From the NCBI GenBank assembly GCA_029945945.1, contig JAQSDM010000009.1:62001-126000 (forward strand): a DNA stretch of 64,000 bases, read 5' to 3'. The position numbers and the translations under genes were made by a program. Shown in pieces: positions 25,780 to 35,943 of this stretch. How positions within the stretch are numbered: position 1 is the stretch's first letter; each line of letters opens with the position of its first letter. This DNA comes from Algoriphagus sp. (GTDB lineage: Bacteria > Bacteroidota > Bacteroidia > Cytophagales > Cyclobacteriaceae). Below the pieces are notes generated by a model. It did not search any database and had not been told where the DNA came from. It saw only the letters and a program-made list of their open reading frames with translations.

Positions 25780-27888
25780 TTACCGATGCAGCATATACCG
25801 AAGCAGGAGAGTGGTTTCAGTTTGTTTCGGTCCTTCGATGGTTTGGAGGCCGGAACTGATCGATTCCCGATCGGTATAACTGGTCCGCGCAAATCGAATA
25901 TAGCTGGTCAGTCTTGGGCTGAAGTCGTATTGTCCAATTACATAATACCGTAAACCCTTGCCTGAAAAAGCCGGAATAGAAAACGTCCAGAGCACATTGT
26001 TTTCGAAGGCATACAATCTGTTATCATAATTTTCGGCATCGAAAAGTGCGATTCTGGAAGTGATTCTCCATCGCTGTTGCCCGTATTGGACGTCCTGGAG
26101 GATCATAAATCCGCTCGTTTTTTCTGAATTGAAATCTACGCGGCTGAATAAAATTCTTGACCGGAGAAACAGTGATTTTGATACCTGATATTCCAGACTG
26201 AGCAATCCATTGATTTTGGTAAGTGGAAGAACACGATAGGTAAGTCTCGGCTCACCGCTATCGGGGATATTTCGATCCTTCTTTTCTTCTCGAATTTGAA
26301 TAAAGGCAGATAAATTTCTGGATGGTCGATAGGTGATTCTTGTGATCCATTCCGAGCCGGAGGAAGGTGCATATATTCTATACTTGAGCCAGGGAAACCT
26401 AAAGTAATCGTAATAGCCATTGATTTTCCAGCGGGTAGAAGGACGGAGTTCGATTCCAATGTAAACTCCCTGCTCATTGTTTGGGCGGGTGCTTTCAGCA
26501 AATCCATTTGAGAAAAAGCTGTGAAAATCCCGGTCGTATTTTCTCCAAAGCAAAGAGAAATCAACTTGCTTGCTCAGGCTGCTTACAAATCCTAACACTG
26601 TTCCTTTTCCTCCGGATTGTGAAATTGCAGATTCCCCAAATAGATAAAAATTCTTCCAATTGTAGTTGAAGTACAAGCTTCCAACGGAATTGCTTTGACC
26701 TGCAAATTCAAATTGATTGTAAACTTGTGAATCACGAATCCAGGTTTGATTGAACCGAGTGAAAAGTAAATTAGTCCCCACCTGAAACTTTCCCGAAGGG
26801 TGAGAATATTGAGAATTTCCGCCCAAACTAAATTCCCGAAAACGACTTTTTGTTGACAGCTCGCTTTGAGTTCGATGCAAGCCACTTTGATTGAAAGACG
26901 TGATAATGCTTTGCTCATTTCCGACAGAATCAACTTCTGATTGGCTTCGTCCATCTCTTGGAGCAAAGGATGAAATAATGCTTATTTGCCAGTTTTTAAG
27001 CTGATAGGTTGCCCCAACACCACGGAAAAAACCAAACTCCAAAGCCGCGGTGTACGGCAAAATACCAATACTGCTACGTCTGATCGTTGGGACTGTTTCG
27101 GCTCCTTTTCCCAAAGTATAACCAGCACCGAAGATTAATCCCTGACCAAAAGATGCCTGGAAATCACCCAGACTTATGACTTTCCATTTTCCGACAAAGT
27201 AGCGGGTGAAGTGGAAGGAAAAGAAATTGAACCCATATCGGGCAGTTTGGGTGTCCCAGGTAAATTGCTCCCCGGGATCCTTGTCGAGTGTCATTCCCAT
27301 ACTGAAATCCCTTGAATGCTGAACCCTAAATCTCAGGTAGAATTCATTTGGATCCCCGAGATATCGGGAACTGATTACTCCCGAACTGCTGGTATCTGGC
27401 TCGGAAAATCCTCTTCTTGTTTCCCAGATTCGACGATGTCGGAACAAGAGGTAGGCTTGATCTTCATTTTTGACGCGAGTCCAGAAGTTTTGAGATCGAT
27501 TGAGAGATTCTCCCAATGTGACAAATGGAAGAATCCGCTCGATGGTAAAGAGATCAAACCCCGGTACAGCCTGCAATTCATAAAGTGAAATCAGCGAACC
27601 GAACTGATTTCGATAGCTGATCAGATTACTGATTTGCTCGGGATTGAGAAGATAGGTCGCCTGAAGGATTTCTGCGTCAGCTTTGTTGATGTCAATCGGA
27701 TTCAGGTAAAGTTGGAAAAGAACTTCATAAATCGATTCATAATCCAGGTCTTCCTCCGGAACAGGAAACAATCTTTCGACGAATTTTTCCGGATCGATTT
27801 CAGGTCTGGGTGGAACTTGTCCAAAACTTCGGATTGGGCAAATCAGAATGAAAATCAGAAATGGGAATAGAGTCAGTCTTTTTCCCAT
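25780..27888 (-). CDS. outer-membrane barrel protein with N-terminal ComEA-like helix-hairpin-helix domain
   Basis: Signal peptide (LFPFLIFILICPIRSFG), then residues about 55-125 carry a ComEA-type tandem HhH: IDINKADAEILQATYLLNPE, ISYRNQFGSLISLYELQAVPGF. The remaining 570 residues are amphipathic beta strands rich in aromatic residues and end in LLRYMLHR, suggesting an outer-membrane barrel. HhH domains bind DNA backbone in ComEA, the transformation receptor; whether this one binds DNA is not known. Typical length for the Bacteroidota family (about 700 aa). Overlaps the PorV-like gene upstream by 16 bp, so the pair is probably translated together. Confidence 0.82.
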   Translation of the reverse strand: MGKRLTLFPFLIFILICPIRSFGQVPPRPEIDPEKFVERLFPVPEEDLDYESIYEVLFQLYLNPIDINKADAEILQATYLLNPEQISNLISYRNQFGSLISLYELQAVPGFDLFTIERILPFVTLGESLNRSQNFWTRVKNEDQAYLLFRHRRIWETRRGFSEPDTSSSGVISSRYLGDPNEFYLRFRVQHSRDFSMGMTLDKDPGEQFTWDTQTARYGFNFFSFHFTRYFVGKWKVISLGDFQASFGQGLIFGAGYTLGKGAETVPTIRRSSIGILPYTAALEFGFFRGVGATYQLKNWQISIISSFAPRDGRSQSEVDSVGNEQSIITSFNQSGLHRTQSELSTKSRFREFSLGGNSQYSHPSGKFQVGTNLLFTRFNQTWIRDSQVYNQFEFAGQSNSVGSLYFNYNWKNFYLFGESAISQSGGKGTVLGFVSSLSKQVDFSLLWRKYDRDFHSFFSNGFAESTRPNNEQGVYIGIELRPSTRWKINGYYDYFRFPWLKYRIYAPSSGSEWITRITYRPSRNLSAFIQIREEKKDRNIPDSGEPRLTYRVLPLTKINGLLSLEYQVSKSLFLRSRILFSRVDFNSEKTSGFMILQDVQYGQQRWRITSRIALFDAENYDNRLYAFENNVLWTFSIPAFSGKGLRYYVIGQYDFSPRLTSYIRFARTSYTDRESISSGLQTIEGPKQTETTLLLRYMLHR

Positions 27889-28694
27889 CGCATTCCCAAA
27901 CTGACGTGATTTGTACTTCCCAAGGCAGAATTTTGGCCAAAGCCATAATCAATCTGAAAACGGCCAGGCTTCAATCCAAGGCCAAAAAATACTCGTCCCG
28001 GATTTGTGTTTGCTCCTGCTCTCAGCCAAAGCCACTCCCGAATGGCATATTCCATACCGACTTTGACCGTAGGATCTATTTCGATGTCTTTTTCAGCTTC
28101 GAGGTAAATATTAAGTTGGGTAACTGGTCGGTAAGTGATTCCCATCTGAATCCCTGTCGGCAATCTGTCGTCTGAGTTTTTGCTGATTTTGCCCCGATTA
28201 ATATTTGAAATATGTGCTCCCAAAAAGAATTGGGGGCTTAATTCTGCTACTCCGCCCAGGCTTAAAAGAAGTGCATTTCCGGTTCCAAAACCTTCGATTT
28301 GAGTTTGAAACCATTCGGCTTTCATCCCAATACTGACGATTCCGAGTTGATTGCTAAACCCAATTCCCAGGGTTTGTTGATTGAAAAGACTTCCTCCGAA
28401 TCTGGAAACACCAAAACCGATAGTTCCAAAGTTATTTTTCCACGCTCCGACCAGATCGAGAGTGCTGAGTTCATTCAACCCAAATCGATGATCAAATCCA
28501 ACGGCAAGTTCGGAAGCTGCGATTCTGTCAAGTGAACCGATGTTGTTGAAATAGGCCCAGGAGTCAGATAGGTTTACACGGAGATTTCCCAATGACTGGC
28601 TTCTGGCTCCGTGGGATTGAGTCAGAGGATCTGTTTGGGCTTTCAGAGATGAAAAAACCAAAAACAGGAAGCAGAAAAAAATTGAAAGCTTCAT
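27873..28694 (-). CDS. PorV/PorQ-like outer-membrane barrel protein
   Basis: Signal peptide MKLSIFFCFLFLVFSSLKAQ, then the N-terminal signature of the PorV/PorQ/UPF0164 group: HGARSQSLGNLRVNLSDSWAYFNNIGSL. Alternating beta strands with glycine/aromatic patterns run to the C terminus, giving an 8-14-strand barrel of 273 residues. It is shorter than the T9SS PorV (about 390), so a T9SS role is only a possibility. It overlaps the HhH-barrel gene by 16 bp; the two likely form an outer-membrane pair. Confidence 0.75.
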   Translation of the reverse strand: MKLSIFFCFLFLVFSSLKAQTDPLTQSHGARSQSLGNLRVNLSDSWAYFNNIGSLDRIAASELAVGFDHRFGLNELSTLDLVGAWKNNFGTIGFGVSRFGGSLFNQQTLGIGFSNQLGIVSIGMKAEWFQTQIEGFGTGNALLLSLGGVAELSPQFFLGAHISNINRGKISKNSDDRLPTGIQMGITYRPVTQLNIYLEAEKDIEIDPTVKVGMEYAIREWLWLRAGANTNPGRVFFGLGLKPGRFQIDYGFGQNSALGSTNHVSLGMRWEKD

Positions 28695-28812
28695 CTATTC
28701 GTGAAAAAAACGAATAGTAAATTAGTTAATTAATTAGAAAAAAATAGACATTCCGTTTTTATTCGATTAAAAATCAACCGATTATCAAGGAATAGAAAAG
28801 AAAATCTGCTAA

Positions 28813-30270
28813 TTAAAACGGAGCTTTAAAGTTGAAGAAGAACGTGCCTTCTTTCTGATCGTTGATCGAGTATTCAAATCGGAACACCGCGTCATAAAAT
28901 CCTACCAAGTCTATTCCTGTACCATAGCCAAAGAGATACTGGTTGGTCAGTCGGGCGTTTTCCGGAATATTGTTTCTGTCCTTGACGTAGCCATGGTCAA
29001 AATTGGCGCTCCAATAAAGACGGATTGGGATCGTACTGAATTGCTCAAGCGGGACGAGGTTTGATATATCGATCGCCCAGTCTACAAATTTCCAACGGAA
29101 GCTGTTTTTGTGAACATACAATTGCTGCCCTTCGATGACATTGAGTTCGTATCCTCTTATGAAGTTTGGGTTGTATCCGATTCCTCTTACTAAAGTATAG
29201 GGTTGATTTACACTCAGAAACCAGTTAGCTGTAAGACCGGTATTGAAGTGGAATTTATCGTTCAGTTTGAAATACTTGTTCGCAACTACATTGACTTCAA
29301 CCTCATCCAATTCATTCACAAAAAAGATTCCGTATTTAGTGGCAGTCAGCTGGAGAAGTTCCCCTTGAGTAGCATAAGAAACATTATCCCTTTTGTCATG
29401 TCTGAAGGAATAGGTCGCAAACATGTATCGAAGCTTATTTGATCCATGCTGAAAATAGTCAGGGTTTTGCTGCAAAACCAATGGGCTTACCCATGTAGAA
29501 TTATATCCCAGCGTGAAGTTGTGAGTATTGTAGAATGTTCTTCGATAAGAATAACGAATTCCGGTCGACATATTTTTTCGAAGGACATCCTCTGCATCTG
29601 AAGTATAAAAGACTTGTCGGTTATTTTCGGACTTGATTGCAAGAGTCTTTTGATCGAATAAAGTAAACTGAAAAGCTAAACCATGCTTTTGGTTCTTATC
29701 GATAAAAGGGATACTGTATTGAAAATCAATTGCTTTAGTAAATCCTAACTGCCCCGAGAAGCGCAATTTTTCATTTCTACCTCCTACGTTGCTATGACTC
29801 AATTTCATCCCAAAATTGACCCTGGAAAAATCATGATTTTGGTTTGTCCACCATTCTGCAAAGTTTCGATCTGCGAGTTGAAAAATCAAAGAAGGTAAAA
29901 TATACCAACGCTCCTTAACTGTAATCAAGACTTCGACTTCTTCCGGACCGACAATGAGCGGGGTGATTTCTACGGAAGTAAAAAGGCGGAGATTGTAGAT
30001 TTTCTTCTGATCAGCTACCAGAATCCCCATAAAGGTTTCCCAGTCGTAAAAGAAATCAGTCGTAAAGTCCAGCTCACGAAGGATTACGGATTTTTGGGTT
30101 TTCTCATTGCCAATGATAAAAACATTATTCACTTTCACCCGCTCAGGAGTGGTTTGAACGATTGGCGCCAAACTGGTGTCATCTTGTGAAAAAGCTGAAG
30201 TGTTGCATCCCAACCAAAGGCCCATCACAAGAAGGAATGAAAGGAGGATATTTAATTTTTGAAGATGCAA
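28813..30270 (-). CDS. BamA/TamA-family outer-membrane protein with POTRA domain
   Basis: Omp85-superfamily protein of 485 residues. A signal peptide ([16 protein letters not shown], possible cleavage at AFSQ) is followed by one POTRA-like domain (about 44-125; [21 protein letters not shown]) and a C-terminal 16-strand barrel ending in the expected Phe (NFKAPF). Single-POTRA members may insert proteins or move lipids; the substrate is unknown. The start is TTG: no in-frame ATG or GTG precedes the signal sequence, and the next Met is inside it. A Cys at residue 22 could be read as a lipobox, but a barrel fate is more likely. Starts 62 bp from the divergent yidD. Confidence 0.83.
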   Translation of the reverse strand: MHLQKLNILLSFLLVMGLWLGCNTSAFSQDDTSLAPIVQTTPERVKVNNVFIIGNEKTQKSVILRELDFTTDFFYDWETFMGILVADQKKIYNLRLFTSVEITPLIVGPEEVEVLITVKERWYILPSLIFQLADRNFAEWWTNQNHDFSRVNFGMKLSHSNVGGRNEKLRFSGQLGFTKAIDFQYSIPFIDKNQKHGLAFQFTLFDQKTLAIKSENNRQVFYTSDAEDVLRKNMSTGIRYSYRRTFYNTHNFTLGYNSTWVSPLVLQQNPDYFQHGSNKLRYMFATYSFRHDKRDNVSYATQGELLQLTATKYGIFFVNELDEVEVNVVANKYFKLNDKFHFNTGLTANWFLSVNQPYTLVRGIGYNPNFIRGYELNVIEGQQLYVHKNSFRWKFVDWAIDISNLVPLEQFSTIPIRLYWSANFDHGYVKDRNNIPENARLTNQYLFGYGTGIDLVGFYDAVFRFEYSINDQKEGTFFFNFKAPF

Positions 30271-30331
30271 ATGGGAATTCAGTTTGATTATTTTTGGTTA
30301 CTTACGAAAATCAACCCTTCCGGGGGAATCT

Positions 30332-30556
30332 ATGGTAAAAAACATTATTCGAAAGATAGCCATATTTCCAGTTTTGGTCTATCAATACACGATTTCACCA
30401 CTTCTTCCAAACAGCTGTCGATATACTCCAACATGCAGCCAGTACACGAAAGAGGCCATTTTAAAACACGGCGTCTTCAGAGGAGGATGGTTGGGAATCA
30501 AGCGGATTGCCAGTTGCAACCCGTGGGGCGGACACGGGCATGATCCTGTTCCTTAG
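30332..30556 (+). CDS. yidD: membrane protein insertion efficiency factor YidD
   Basis: Small amphipathic membrane-associated protein that helps YidC insert inner-membrane proteins. All family marks are present in 74 residues: a hydrophobic N-terminal helix, [30 protein letters not shown], and the ending [13 protein letters not shown]. The ATG at 30332 gives the standard N terminus; an upstream start would add 16 unrelated residues. The last 4 bases overlap the convergent lgt gene. Confidence 0.95.
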   Translation: MVKNIIRKIAIFPVLVYQYTISPLLPNSCRYTPTCSQYTKEAILKHGVFRGGWLGIKRIASCNPWGGHGHDPVP

Positions 30557-31656
30557 GTTTTAACCGGTTTTAGCCCTTTGTTCAAAGCCAGGATCACAAG
30601 TATCACTCCACCGGTAACCAAAGGAATACTGAGTATCTGGCCCATGTTGAGAGCCATATCTTTCTCAAAATCAACCTGAGATTCTTTGTAAAATTCCCAA
30701 AAGAATCTAGTCCCGAACACGAAAATCATAAAGAGTCCTACGAGCAATCCCTCAGGAACTCTGTCCGTGTATTTGTACCAGATTGCGAATAAACCTATGA
30801 AAATCAACAAATAGGAAATGGATTCGTAAATCTGAGTGGGGTATTTAGTCCGGCCAAAGGTTTTTATGGTGGCCAGGTAATGATCTCCTTTATCAGCGAT
30901 TGTCATGTTTAATGGAGTTTCCAAAGGCTCTGCAAGGTATTGCTTGGAGGAATTAAACTTAGTCAGGGCATATTTCACATCTCTTTCTAAAGTCGATTCG
31001 AGATCTTCAACCGAATAGCTTCCCTTCGTTACCTTGATATCGATGTTGACAGGTACGATTCCATTTCCTTGTAGTTCTGCCGATCGATCCTCGGGTTTGT
31101 AAGCTTCGATCGATTCCACAGGAACCTTCAGGGATTGCAGAATCTCCTCTGCATCCCAAGCATAGACAAATCCCGAATCTGTCCCGGTATCTTTTCCTCC
31201 TATTTCAGAATTCATCAGGTTGCCAAATCGGATTAAAGCTCCGGTCATTGCTGTCACAATCGCGATTCGATCGAGGACCCAAAGGTAATTTTGACCAGGA
31301 GTTCTTTTGGAATAAACCCAAAGGGAGAAGAGAATAGCGATTGCTGCACCATGACTGGCTAATCCACCTTCCCATACTTTTAATATTTCGAGCGGATCGC
31401 TCAAATATTTCTCTGGTTCATAAAATAGGACGTGCCCCAACCTTGCTCCGATAATTGTGGCCAAAACCATGATGATGGTTAATTTGTCAACCAGCTCTTC
31501 TTTTTGGCCTTCAGTCCTGAAAAAATAAACCATGAATTGTTGGGAAATAATAAATCCCAAAGCGAAAAGCAGGCTATACCAACGCAGACGTTCAAATCCA
31601 GAAAAAACAGCAGGATGAGGATCCCAGACTACATAACTAAGTAAAGATTCAAGCAT
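30553..31656 (-). CDS. lgt: prolipoprotein diacylglyceryl transferase with a large insertion
   Basis: Inner-membrane enzyme that adds diacylglycerol to the lipobox cysteine of prolipoproteins, the first step of lipoprotein maturation. Conserved are [19 protein letters not shown] (His103) and the signature [13 protein letters not shown] with Arg143. Further on lie YPTQIYESI and [11 protein letters not shown]. Between the signature and the YPTQIYE motif there are about 115 residues (156-270) that are soluble and charged, whereas the E. coli enzyme has a shorter segment; total length is 367 versus about 290. The insertion should face the periplasm (inference). It lies 10 bp after nadE and is probably the last gene of the acpP-fabF-rnc-nadE-lgt unit. 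Confidence 0.93.
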   Translation of the reverse strand: MLESLLSYVVWDPHPAVFSGFERLRWYSLLFALGFIISQQFMVYFFRTEGQKEELVDKLTIIMVLATIIGARLGHVLFYEPEKYLSDPLEILKVWEGGLASHGAAIAILFSLWVYSKRTPGQNYLWVLDRIAIVTAMTGALIRFGNLMNSEIGGKDTGTDSGFVYAWDAEEILQSLKVPVESIEAYKPEDRSAELQGNGIVPVNIDIKVTKGSYSVEDLESTLERDVKYALTKFNSSKQYLAEPLETPLNMTIADKGDHYLATIKTFGRTKYPTQIYESISYLLIFIGLFAIWYKYTDRVPEGLLVGLFMIFVFGTRFFWEFYKESQVDFEKDMALNMGQILSIPLVTGGVILVILALNKGLKPVKT

Positions 31657-31666
31657 GTGTTTTATG

Positions 31667-33505
31667 TTAGATTTGATCTAATTGTTCTAATTCTTCAGCA
31701 TATCCTCCGGATAAAATAGGGAAGCGATACCAGGTTTTTGGATCAATGTTAAATTCATCCAAATGAAAGGAAGGTGCAACCCTTTCTCTTTTCCATTGAT
31801 TTCTTGACCAAAGTCGGAAGAATTTTTTGATATACTCTTTTAAAACGGGTCCGGATAAATCAAGTTCATCAATCAAAATCAGGTAAACATCCATAGGAGA
31901 CCTTCTGTCCCGAATGGCCAATTTTTCAATTTCGACAATTACAGAATATGGCATCAGGTCGGCCTCGTCAGTTTGGGTGTTTTCCAAAGGCCGGAGTTCG
32001 GCACTCGGCTGTAGTGAATTTACAAGTGCCAAACCAGGCCTGTTCAGGTTTTTCTCCGCCCATCTCAGCCAATGAAGGATGAAAAATTTATCCACTGCTG
32101 CAATTGGAGAGATGCTCCCGCTCGTGTCACCATCCATTGTGGCGTATCCAACATCTCCTTCACTTCGGTTTGAAGTATTGAGCAAAAGTGAATTGTTCAG
32201 GTTGGCAAGCATCCAGATAATCGGAGAGCGGCTTCTTGCCTGGATATTCTGAAGTACGATGTCGTCATTTTCCCAGGTTAGTTTTCTTCCGATTGCTGTT
32301 TCGATTTTTTTGGTGTAACTGCTTACTTCCTCATCAATCGTCCAACTGTAAAACACAGCTCCAAGGCTATCGGCAAGAGTTTTTGCACTTTCGAAAGTTT
32401 TGTCTGACGAGTTTTTTGTCCCCTGATACGCAGTTGTAAGTAATTTTCCAACCAGTTCTTTCTCAGAAAATGGTGATTCCAGCTTGTAAATCAATCCGAT
32501 TTTCTGACAGAAAGCCAGTTGTCCAAGTTCGGCCAGACTTCTGCTGACCATTTCAGCTATCAGCACCGCTATCGTCGAAGAATCTGCCCCTCCGGAAAGA
32601 GAAAGGACAAATCCTTTGCTTTTACTTTTTCGCAGGTAATCAAAAAGTGCCAAAGCAGAAGCTTGAACAAATTCCTCTTCTTTGGAAATAACAGGGGCAA
32701 CTTTCTGGACTTTTGGTTCTAGATCAAAGCTCAAAACCTGAAAATCTTTGAAAGAGAGAAGTTCGTTTCTGGCAATTAGTTCTCCGCCTTTTGTTAGCAA
32801 AATTTCACCATCGAAGATCATTCGACCGGCTTCATTTCCAAGAAGATTGACATAGCAATAGTAACAGTCAAACATTTTGGAGCTTTCCCGAATGAGATCG
32901 ATTCGCTCTTTGGTTTTTCCCATCGCAAAGTGACTTGCACTGGGATTGAAAATCAAATCGACTTTGCGATCGGAAAGCCTGTAACCGGGTCTGATAGGAC
33001 CACGCCAGGCATCTTCGCAGATTTCAAATCCAAAATGAATGCCTTTATGGTGAAAAGTAAGATCTCCTAATGGGATTTTTTCTCCCTCGAATTCAAATTC
33101 TGTTACCTCATTGGCCATCCAGGGTGTGAACCAACGAAATTCATAATGAACTCCATCGATCGCCATGAATTGTTTTGCTACAAAGCCCTTGACCTTTGAG
33201 TTTTCAATAACCGCAACGGTATTATAAACTTTTTCCTGAATTCGGATCGGAAGACCTACCGCAACAGTGATTCCTGCGCAATGGGGGAGAAGCTTTGCGA
33301 GTTGGGCTACTGCTTTTTTTGGATACCAATAGCTTAAAAACAAATCTTCACTTCCGTATCCAGTAATTGCCAGTTCGGGAAAGCAGAGAATTTCAACTTC
33401 TTGGGCTTTGGCTTCATTTATCGCGCTTATTATTCTTTCTAAATTCCCCTTCCAATCGAGGGGTGTTTGGTTGAGAGTGGCTCCTGCGATTTTAATTGAA
33501 GACAT
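31667..33505 (-). CDS. nadE: glutamine-dependent NAD+ synthetase
   Basis: Converts nicotinate adenine dinucleotide to NAD+, using ammonia released from glutamine. The N-terminal nitrilase-type glutaminase domain (1-270) shows FPELAITGYG (Glu) and FEICEDAWRG (active-site Cys). The synthetase domain has the PP-loop SLSGGADSST and NTSNRSEGDVGYATMDGD. At 612 residues it is a complete fused enzyme. The start chosen gives MSSIKIAGATLNQ, the family N terminus; an upstream in-frame start would add 14 residues and is rejected. The rnc stop is 31 bp upstream. Confidence 0.96.
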   Translation of the reverse strand: MSSIKIAGATLNQTPLDWKGNLERIISAINEAKAQEVEILCFPELAITGYGSEDLFLSYWYPKKAVAQLAKLLPHCAGITVAVGLPIRIQEKVYNTVAVIENSKVKGFVAKQFMAIDGVHYEFRWFTPWMANEVTEFEFEGEKIPLGDLTFHHKGIHFGFEICEDAWRGPIRPGYRLSDRKVDLIFNPSASHFAMGKTKERIDLIRESSKMFDCYYCYVNLLGNEAGRMIFDGEILLTKGGELIARNELLSFKDFQVLSFDLEPKVQKVAPVISKEEEFVQASALALFDYLRKSKSKGFVLSLSGGADSSTIAVLIAEMVSRSLAELGQLAFCQKIGLIYKLESPFSEKELVGKLLTTAYQGTKNSSDKTFESAKTLADSLGAVFYSWTIDEEVSSYTKKIETAIGRKLTWENDDIVLQNIQARSRSPIIWMLANLNNSLLLNTSNRSEGDVGYATMDGDTSGSISPIAAVDKFFILHWLRWAEKNLNRPGLALVNSLQPSAELRPLENTQTDEADLMPYSVIVEIEKLAIRDRRSPMDVYLILIDELDLSGPVLKEYIKKFFRLWSRNQWKRERVAPSFHLDEFNIDPKTWYRFPILSGGYAEELEQLDQI

Positions 33506-33536
33506 TTTAGTGGGGATTGGCCGTAAAAATAATTGG

Positions 33537-34334
33537 CTATGTGGCAATTTTTAGAATTTCGCAGGCATTTTTAGAGGCATCTTGCTCGGCTTTTTTCTTG
33601 GTTGCCCCTTTTCCCTGAGCTACTTCGGTTTCATCAACTTGTAGTGAGATAATGAATTCTTTGAAGCGCTGGTTACCGTTGATCTGTAATACTTTAAATT
33701 CTACTTGTTTGTTTTCCTTTTGGGACCATTCGATTATTTTGCTTTTGTAGTTGGTCGTAGTGGTGATCATTCCGTCCAGATCAACATGAAGCATGATCCT
33801 GTTCAGGATAAATTTTTTAGTAGAATGATATCCTTTGTCCAGGTACATTGCTCCCAAAAAAGCTTCCAGCATGTCTCCATATAGAGATTTATTTCCTGTG
33901 AAATTCCGATCGCCTATTTCCTGGACCAATACATTTCTGAGACCGATTTTGATTCCGGTTTCATTGAGGCTTTCACGGTTCACAAGTTTAGATCTTGTTT
34001 CAGTCAGAAAACCCTCATCTCGGTAGGGATATTTTTGGAATAAGTGCTCCGCGATTACGGCTCCAAGAAATGCATCTCCGAGAAACTCTAATCTTTCATT
34101 TGAAATTCGGAATCCCCTTGATGTCTCTTCTCCAAGTCCTGCTGGGGTGAGGGCGAGCTTGTAGAGTGACAAATTAAAAGGCTTGCTACCTGTCATCATT
34201 TTGATGGAGTTAGCAAGCCTTTTATCCTTTGTACTATAGAAAAGTGAATGAATACCGAGTCTTTGAAAGAGTTTCAAACCCAGATCAATTATATTTTTTG
34301 AAAATAACGGAGCAATTGTGACCGCCAAATCCAA
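33537..34334 (-). CDS. rnc: ribonuclease III
   Basis: Double-strand-specific endoribonuclease for rRNA and mRNA processing. The catalytic domain shows the signature NERLEFLGDAFLGAV and GDMLEAFLGAMYLDKG; the C-terminal double-stranded-RNA-binding domain covers about 190-262 (VAQGKGATKKKAEQDASKNA). No ATG is available near the expected N terminus. The start given is a TTG that lies inside fabF (50-bp overlap); another TTG 19 codons later would give no overlap with conserved sequence and is equally plausible. Gene order acpP-fabF-rnc is a Bacteroidota hallmark. Confidence 0.93.
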   Translation of the reverse strand: MDLAVTIAPLFSKNIIDLGLKLFQRLGIHSLFYSTKDKRLANSIKMMTGSKPFNLSLYKLALTPAGLGEETSRGFRISNERLEFLGDAFLGAVIAEHLFQKYPYRDEGFLTETRSKLVNRESLNETGIKIGLRNVLVQEIGDRNFTGNKSLYGDMLEAFLGAMYLDKGYHSTKKFILNRIMLHVDLDGMITTTTNYKSKIIEWSQKENKQVEFKVLQINGNQRFKEFIISLQVDETEVAQGKGATKKKAEQDASKNACEILKIAT

Positions 34335-35535
34335 AAGTATTACTCATTACATAATTAACTTCTCTTTTTTGAGCTGTATTGAAAGTCAGATTCAAACCAG
34401 GATCAAATGCTTCATCATCTGTAAAGTGATTGATCGTAGGAGGAATCAAACTATGGTTCATAGCAAATATGGACGCAATCGCTTCCACAGCACCAGCTGC
34501 ACCCAAAAGGTGACCAGTCATAGATTTGGTACTGCTGATGTTAAGTTTATACGCATGCTCTCCAAAAATTTTCTGGATAGCCTTGGTTTCGCCTACATCA
34601 CCTAATGGAGTTGAAGTACCGTGCACGTTGATATAATCGATATCCTCAGGTTTAAGACCTGCATCTGCCAACGTGATTTCCATTACACTGCTAGCTCCCA
34701 AACCATCGGGATGAGGTGCTGTAATGTGATATGCATCCGCAGTCATTCCTCCGCCTACAAGTTCTGCGTAAATTTTGGCGCCGCGTGCTATTGCATGTTC
34801 ATATTCTTCCAGGATCAAAGCTCCTGCACCCTCTCCAAGTACAAAACCATCCCGATCTTTGTCAAAAGGTCTGGATGCAGTGGTAGGAGAATCATTTCTT
34901 TGGGAAAGTGCCTTCATGGCATTGAATCCACCGATACCGGCTTCAGTCACTGCTGCTTCCGATCCGCCACTAATGAAAATATCAGCTTTGCCCAATCGGA
35001 TGTAATTGAATGCATCGATTAACGCATTGGTTGCAGAAGCGCAGGCAGATACGGTAACAAAGTTTGGACCCCTAAAACCGTATTTAATAGAAATAAAACC
35101 CGCGCTGATGTCAGCGATCATTTTTGGGATGAAGAAGGGGTTAAATCTTGGTGTTCCGTCTCCTTTGGAAAATTCCGTGACTTCGTCCTGAAATGTTTTT
35201 AATCCTCCGATTCCTGAACCCCAAATTACTCCTGCTCTTGCTTTGTTGATTTTTTCAAGATCCAATCCCGAGTCTGCCATTGCTTCATCAACAGCAATCA
35301 TGGCATACTGGGTAAAAGGATCCATTTTTCGGGCCTCTTTTCTGTCCATAAATTGCTCGACATCAAGATTTTTGATTTCGCAGGCAAATTGGGTTTTGAA
35401 AAGTGAAGCGTCGAACCGGGTGATCGGTGCAGCACCACTCACGCCATTAGCAAGACCGTTCCAGAATTCTTCTGCGGTATTGCCTATTGGTGTGAGGGCA
35501 CCAATACCTGTTACAACAACTCTTTTTAAATTCAT
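34285..35535 (-). CDS. fabF: beta-ketoacyl-ACP synthase II
   Basis: Condensing enzyme of type II fatty-acid synthesis, elongating acyl-ACP with malonyl-ACP in the cytoplasm. The nucleophile Cys165 is in TVSACASATN. The catalytic histidines are in NVHGTSTPLGD and MTGHLLGAAG, and the C-terminal FGFGGHN loop is present. 416 residues, full length. It starts 19 bp after acpP, its carrier substrate. Confidence 0.97.
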   Translation of the reverse strand: MNLKRVVVTGIGALTPIGNTAEEFWNGLANGVSGAAPITRFDASLFKTQFACEIKNLDVEQFMDRKEARKMDPFTQYAMIAVDEAMADSGLDLEKINKARAGVIWGSGIGGLKTFQDEVTEFSKGDGTPRFNPFFIPKMIADISAGFISIKYGFRGPNFVTVSACASATNALIDAFNYIRLGKADIFISGGSEAAVTEAGIGGFNAMKALSQRNDSPTTASRPFDKDRDGFVLGEGAGALILEEYEHAIARGAKIYAELVGGGMTADAYHITAPHPDGLGASSVMEITLADAGLKPEDIDYINVHGTSTPLGDVGETKAIQKIFGEHAYKLNISSTKSMTGHLLGAAGAVEAIASIFAMNHSLIPPTINHFTDDEAFDPGLNLTFNTAQKREVNYVMSNTFGFGGHNCSVIFKKYN

Positions 35536-35554
35536 AGAATGAATTTAGGAATTA

Positions 35555-35791
35555 TTATTTTACGTTAGCCTCAAGATAGGTGACAGCTTGTCCTACCGTG
35601 CCAATTTGCTCTGCCTGATCATCCGGGATTGAGATATTGAATTCTTTTTCGAATTCCATAATCAGTTCAACAGTATCAAGAGAGTCGGCACCAAGGTCAT
35701 TGGTGAAGCTTGCTTCCATAGTCACTTCAGACTCTTCTACGCCAAGTTTATCTACAATGATGGCTTTTACTTTTTGTGCAATTTCAGACAT
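35555..35791 (-). CDS. acpP: acyl carrier protein
   Basis: 78-residue acidic carrier that holds growing fatty-acyl chains on 4'-phosphopantetheine. The attachment serine is Ser37 in [12 protein letters not shown]. First gene of the apparent acpP-fabF-rnc-nadE-lgt transcription unit. Complete and typical. Confidence 0.98.
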   Translation of the reverse strand: MSEIAQKVKAIIVDKLGVEESEVTMEASFTNDLGADSLDTVELIMEFEKEFNISIPDDQAEQIGTVGQAVTYLEANVK

Positions 35792-35913
35792 TTTGTGATC
35801 AGTTTAGTTAATAACACTTCGCAAAGAAATATATTTAATACCTAATTGACAAAGAAAAGATTCAAGTAAATTTTTGTGCAAATTGCACCCCGTTTCAGAA
35901 AGATTTTAATTTT

Positions 35914-35921
35914 TAACTTTG
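35914..35921 (+). promoter_or_regulatory. -7 promoter element for the IPExxxVDY gene/pyk
   Basis: TAACTTTG matches TAnnTTTG, 22 bases before the ATG. A degenerate TTTC lies about 19 bp upstream in the -33 position. It would drive the IPExxxVDY-pyk pair. Confidence 0.5.
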
Positions 35922-35943
35922 CTTTGAATTATTTTCTTCCCCC

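Noticed and set aside
26136..26564. 142-codon ORF within the HhH-barrel gene on the same strand, other frame
   Set aside because: Entirely inside a clearly coding gene; no domain and no start context.
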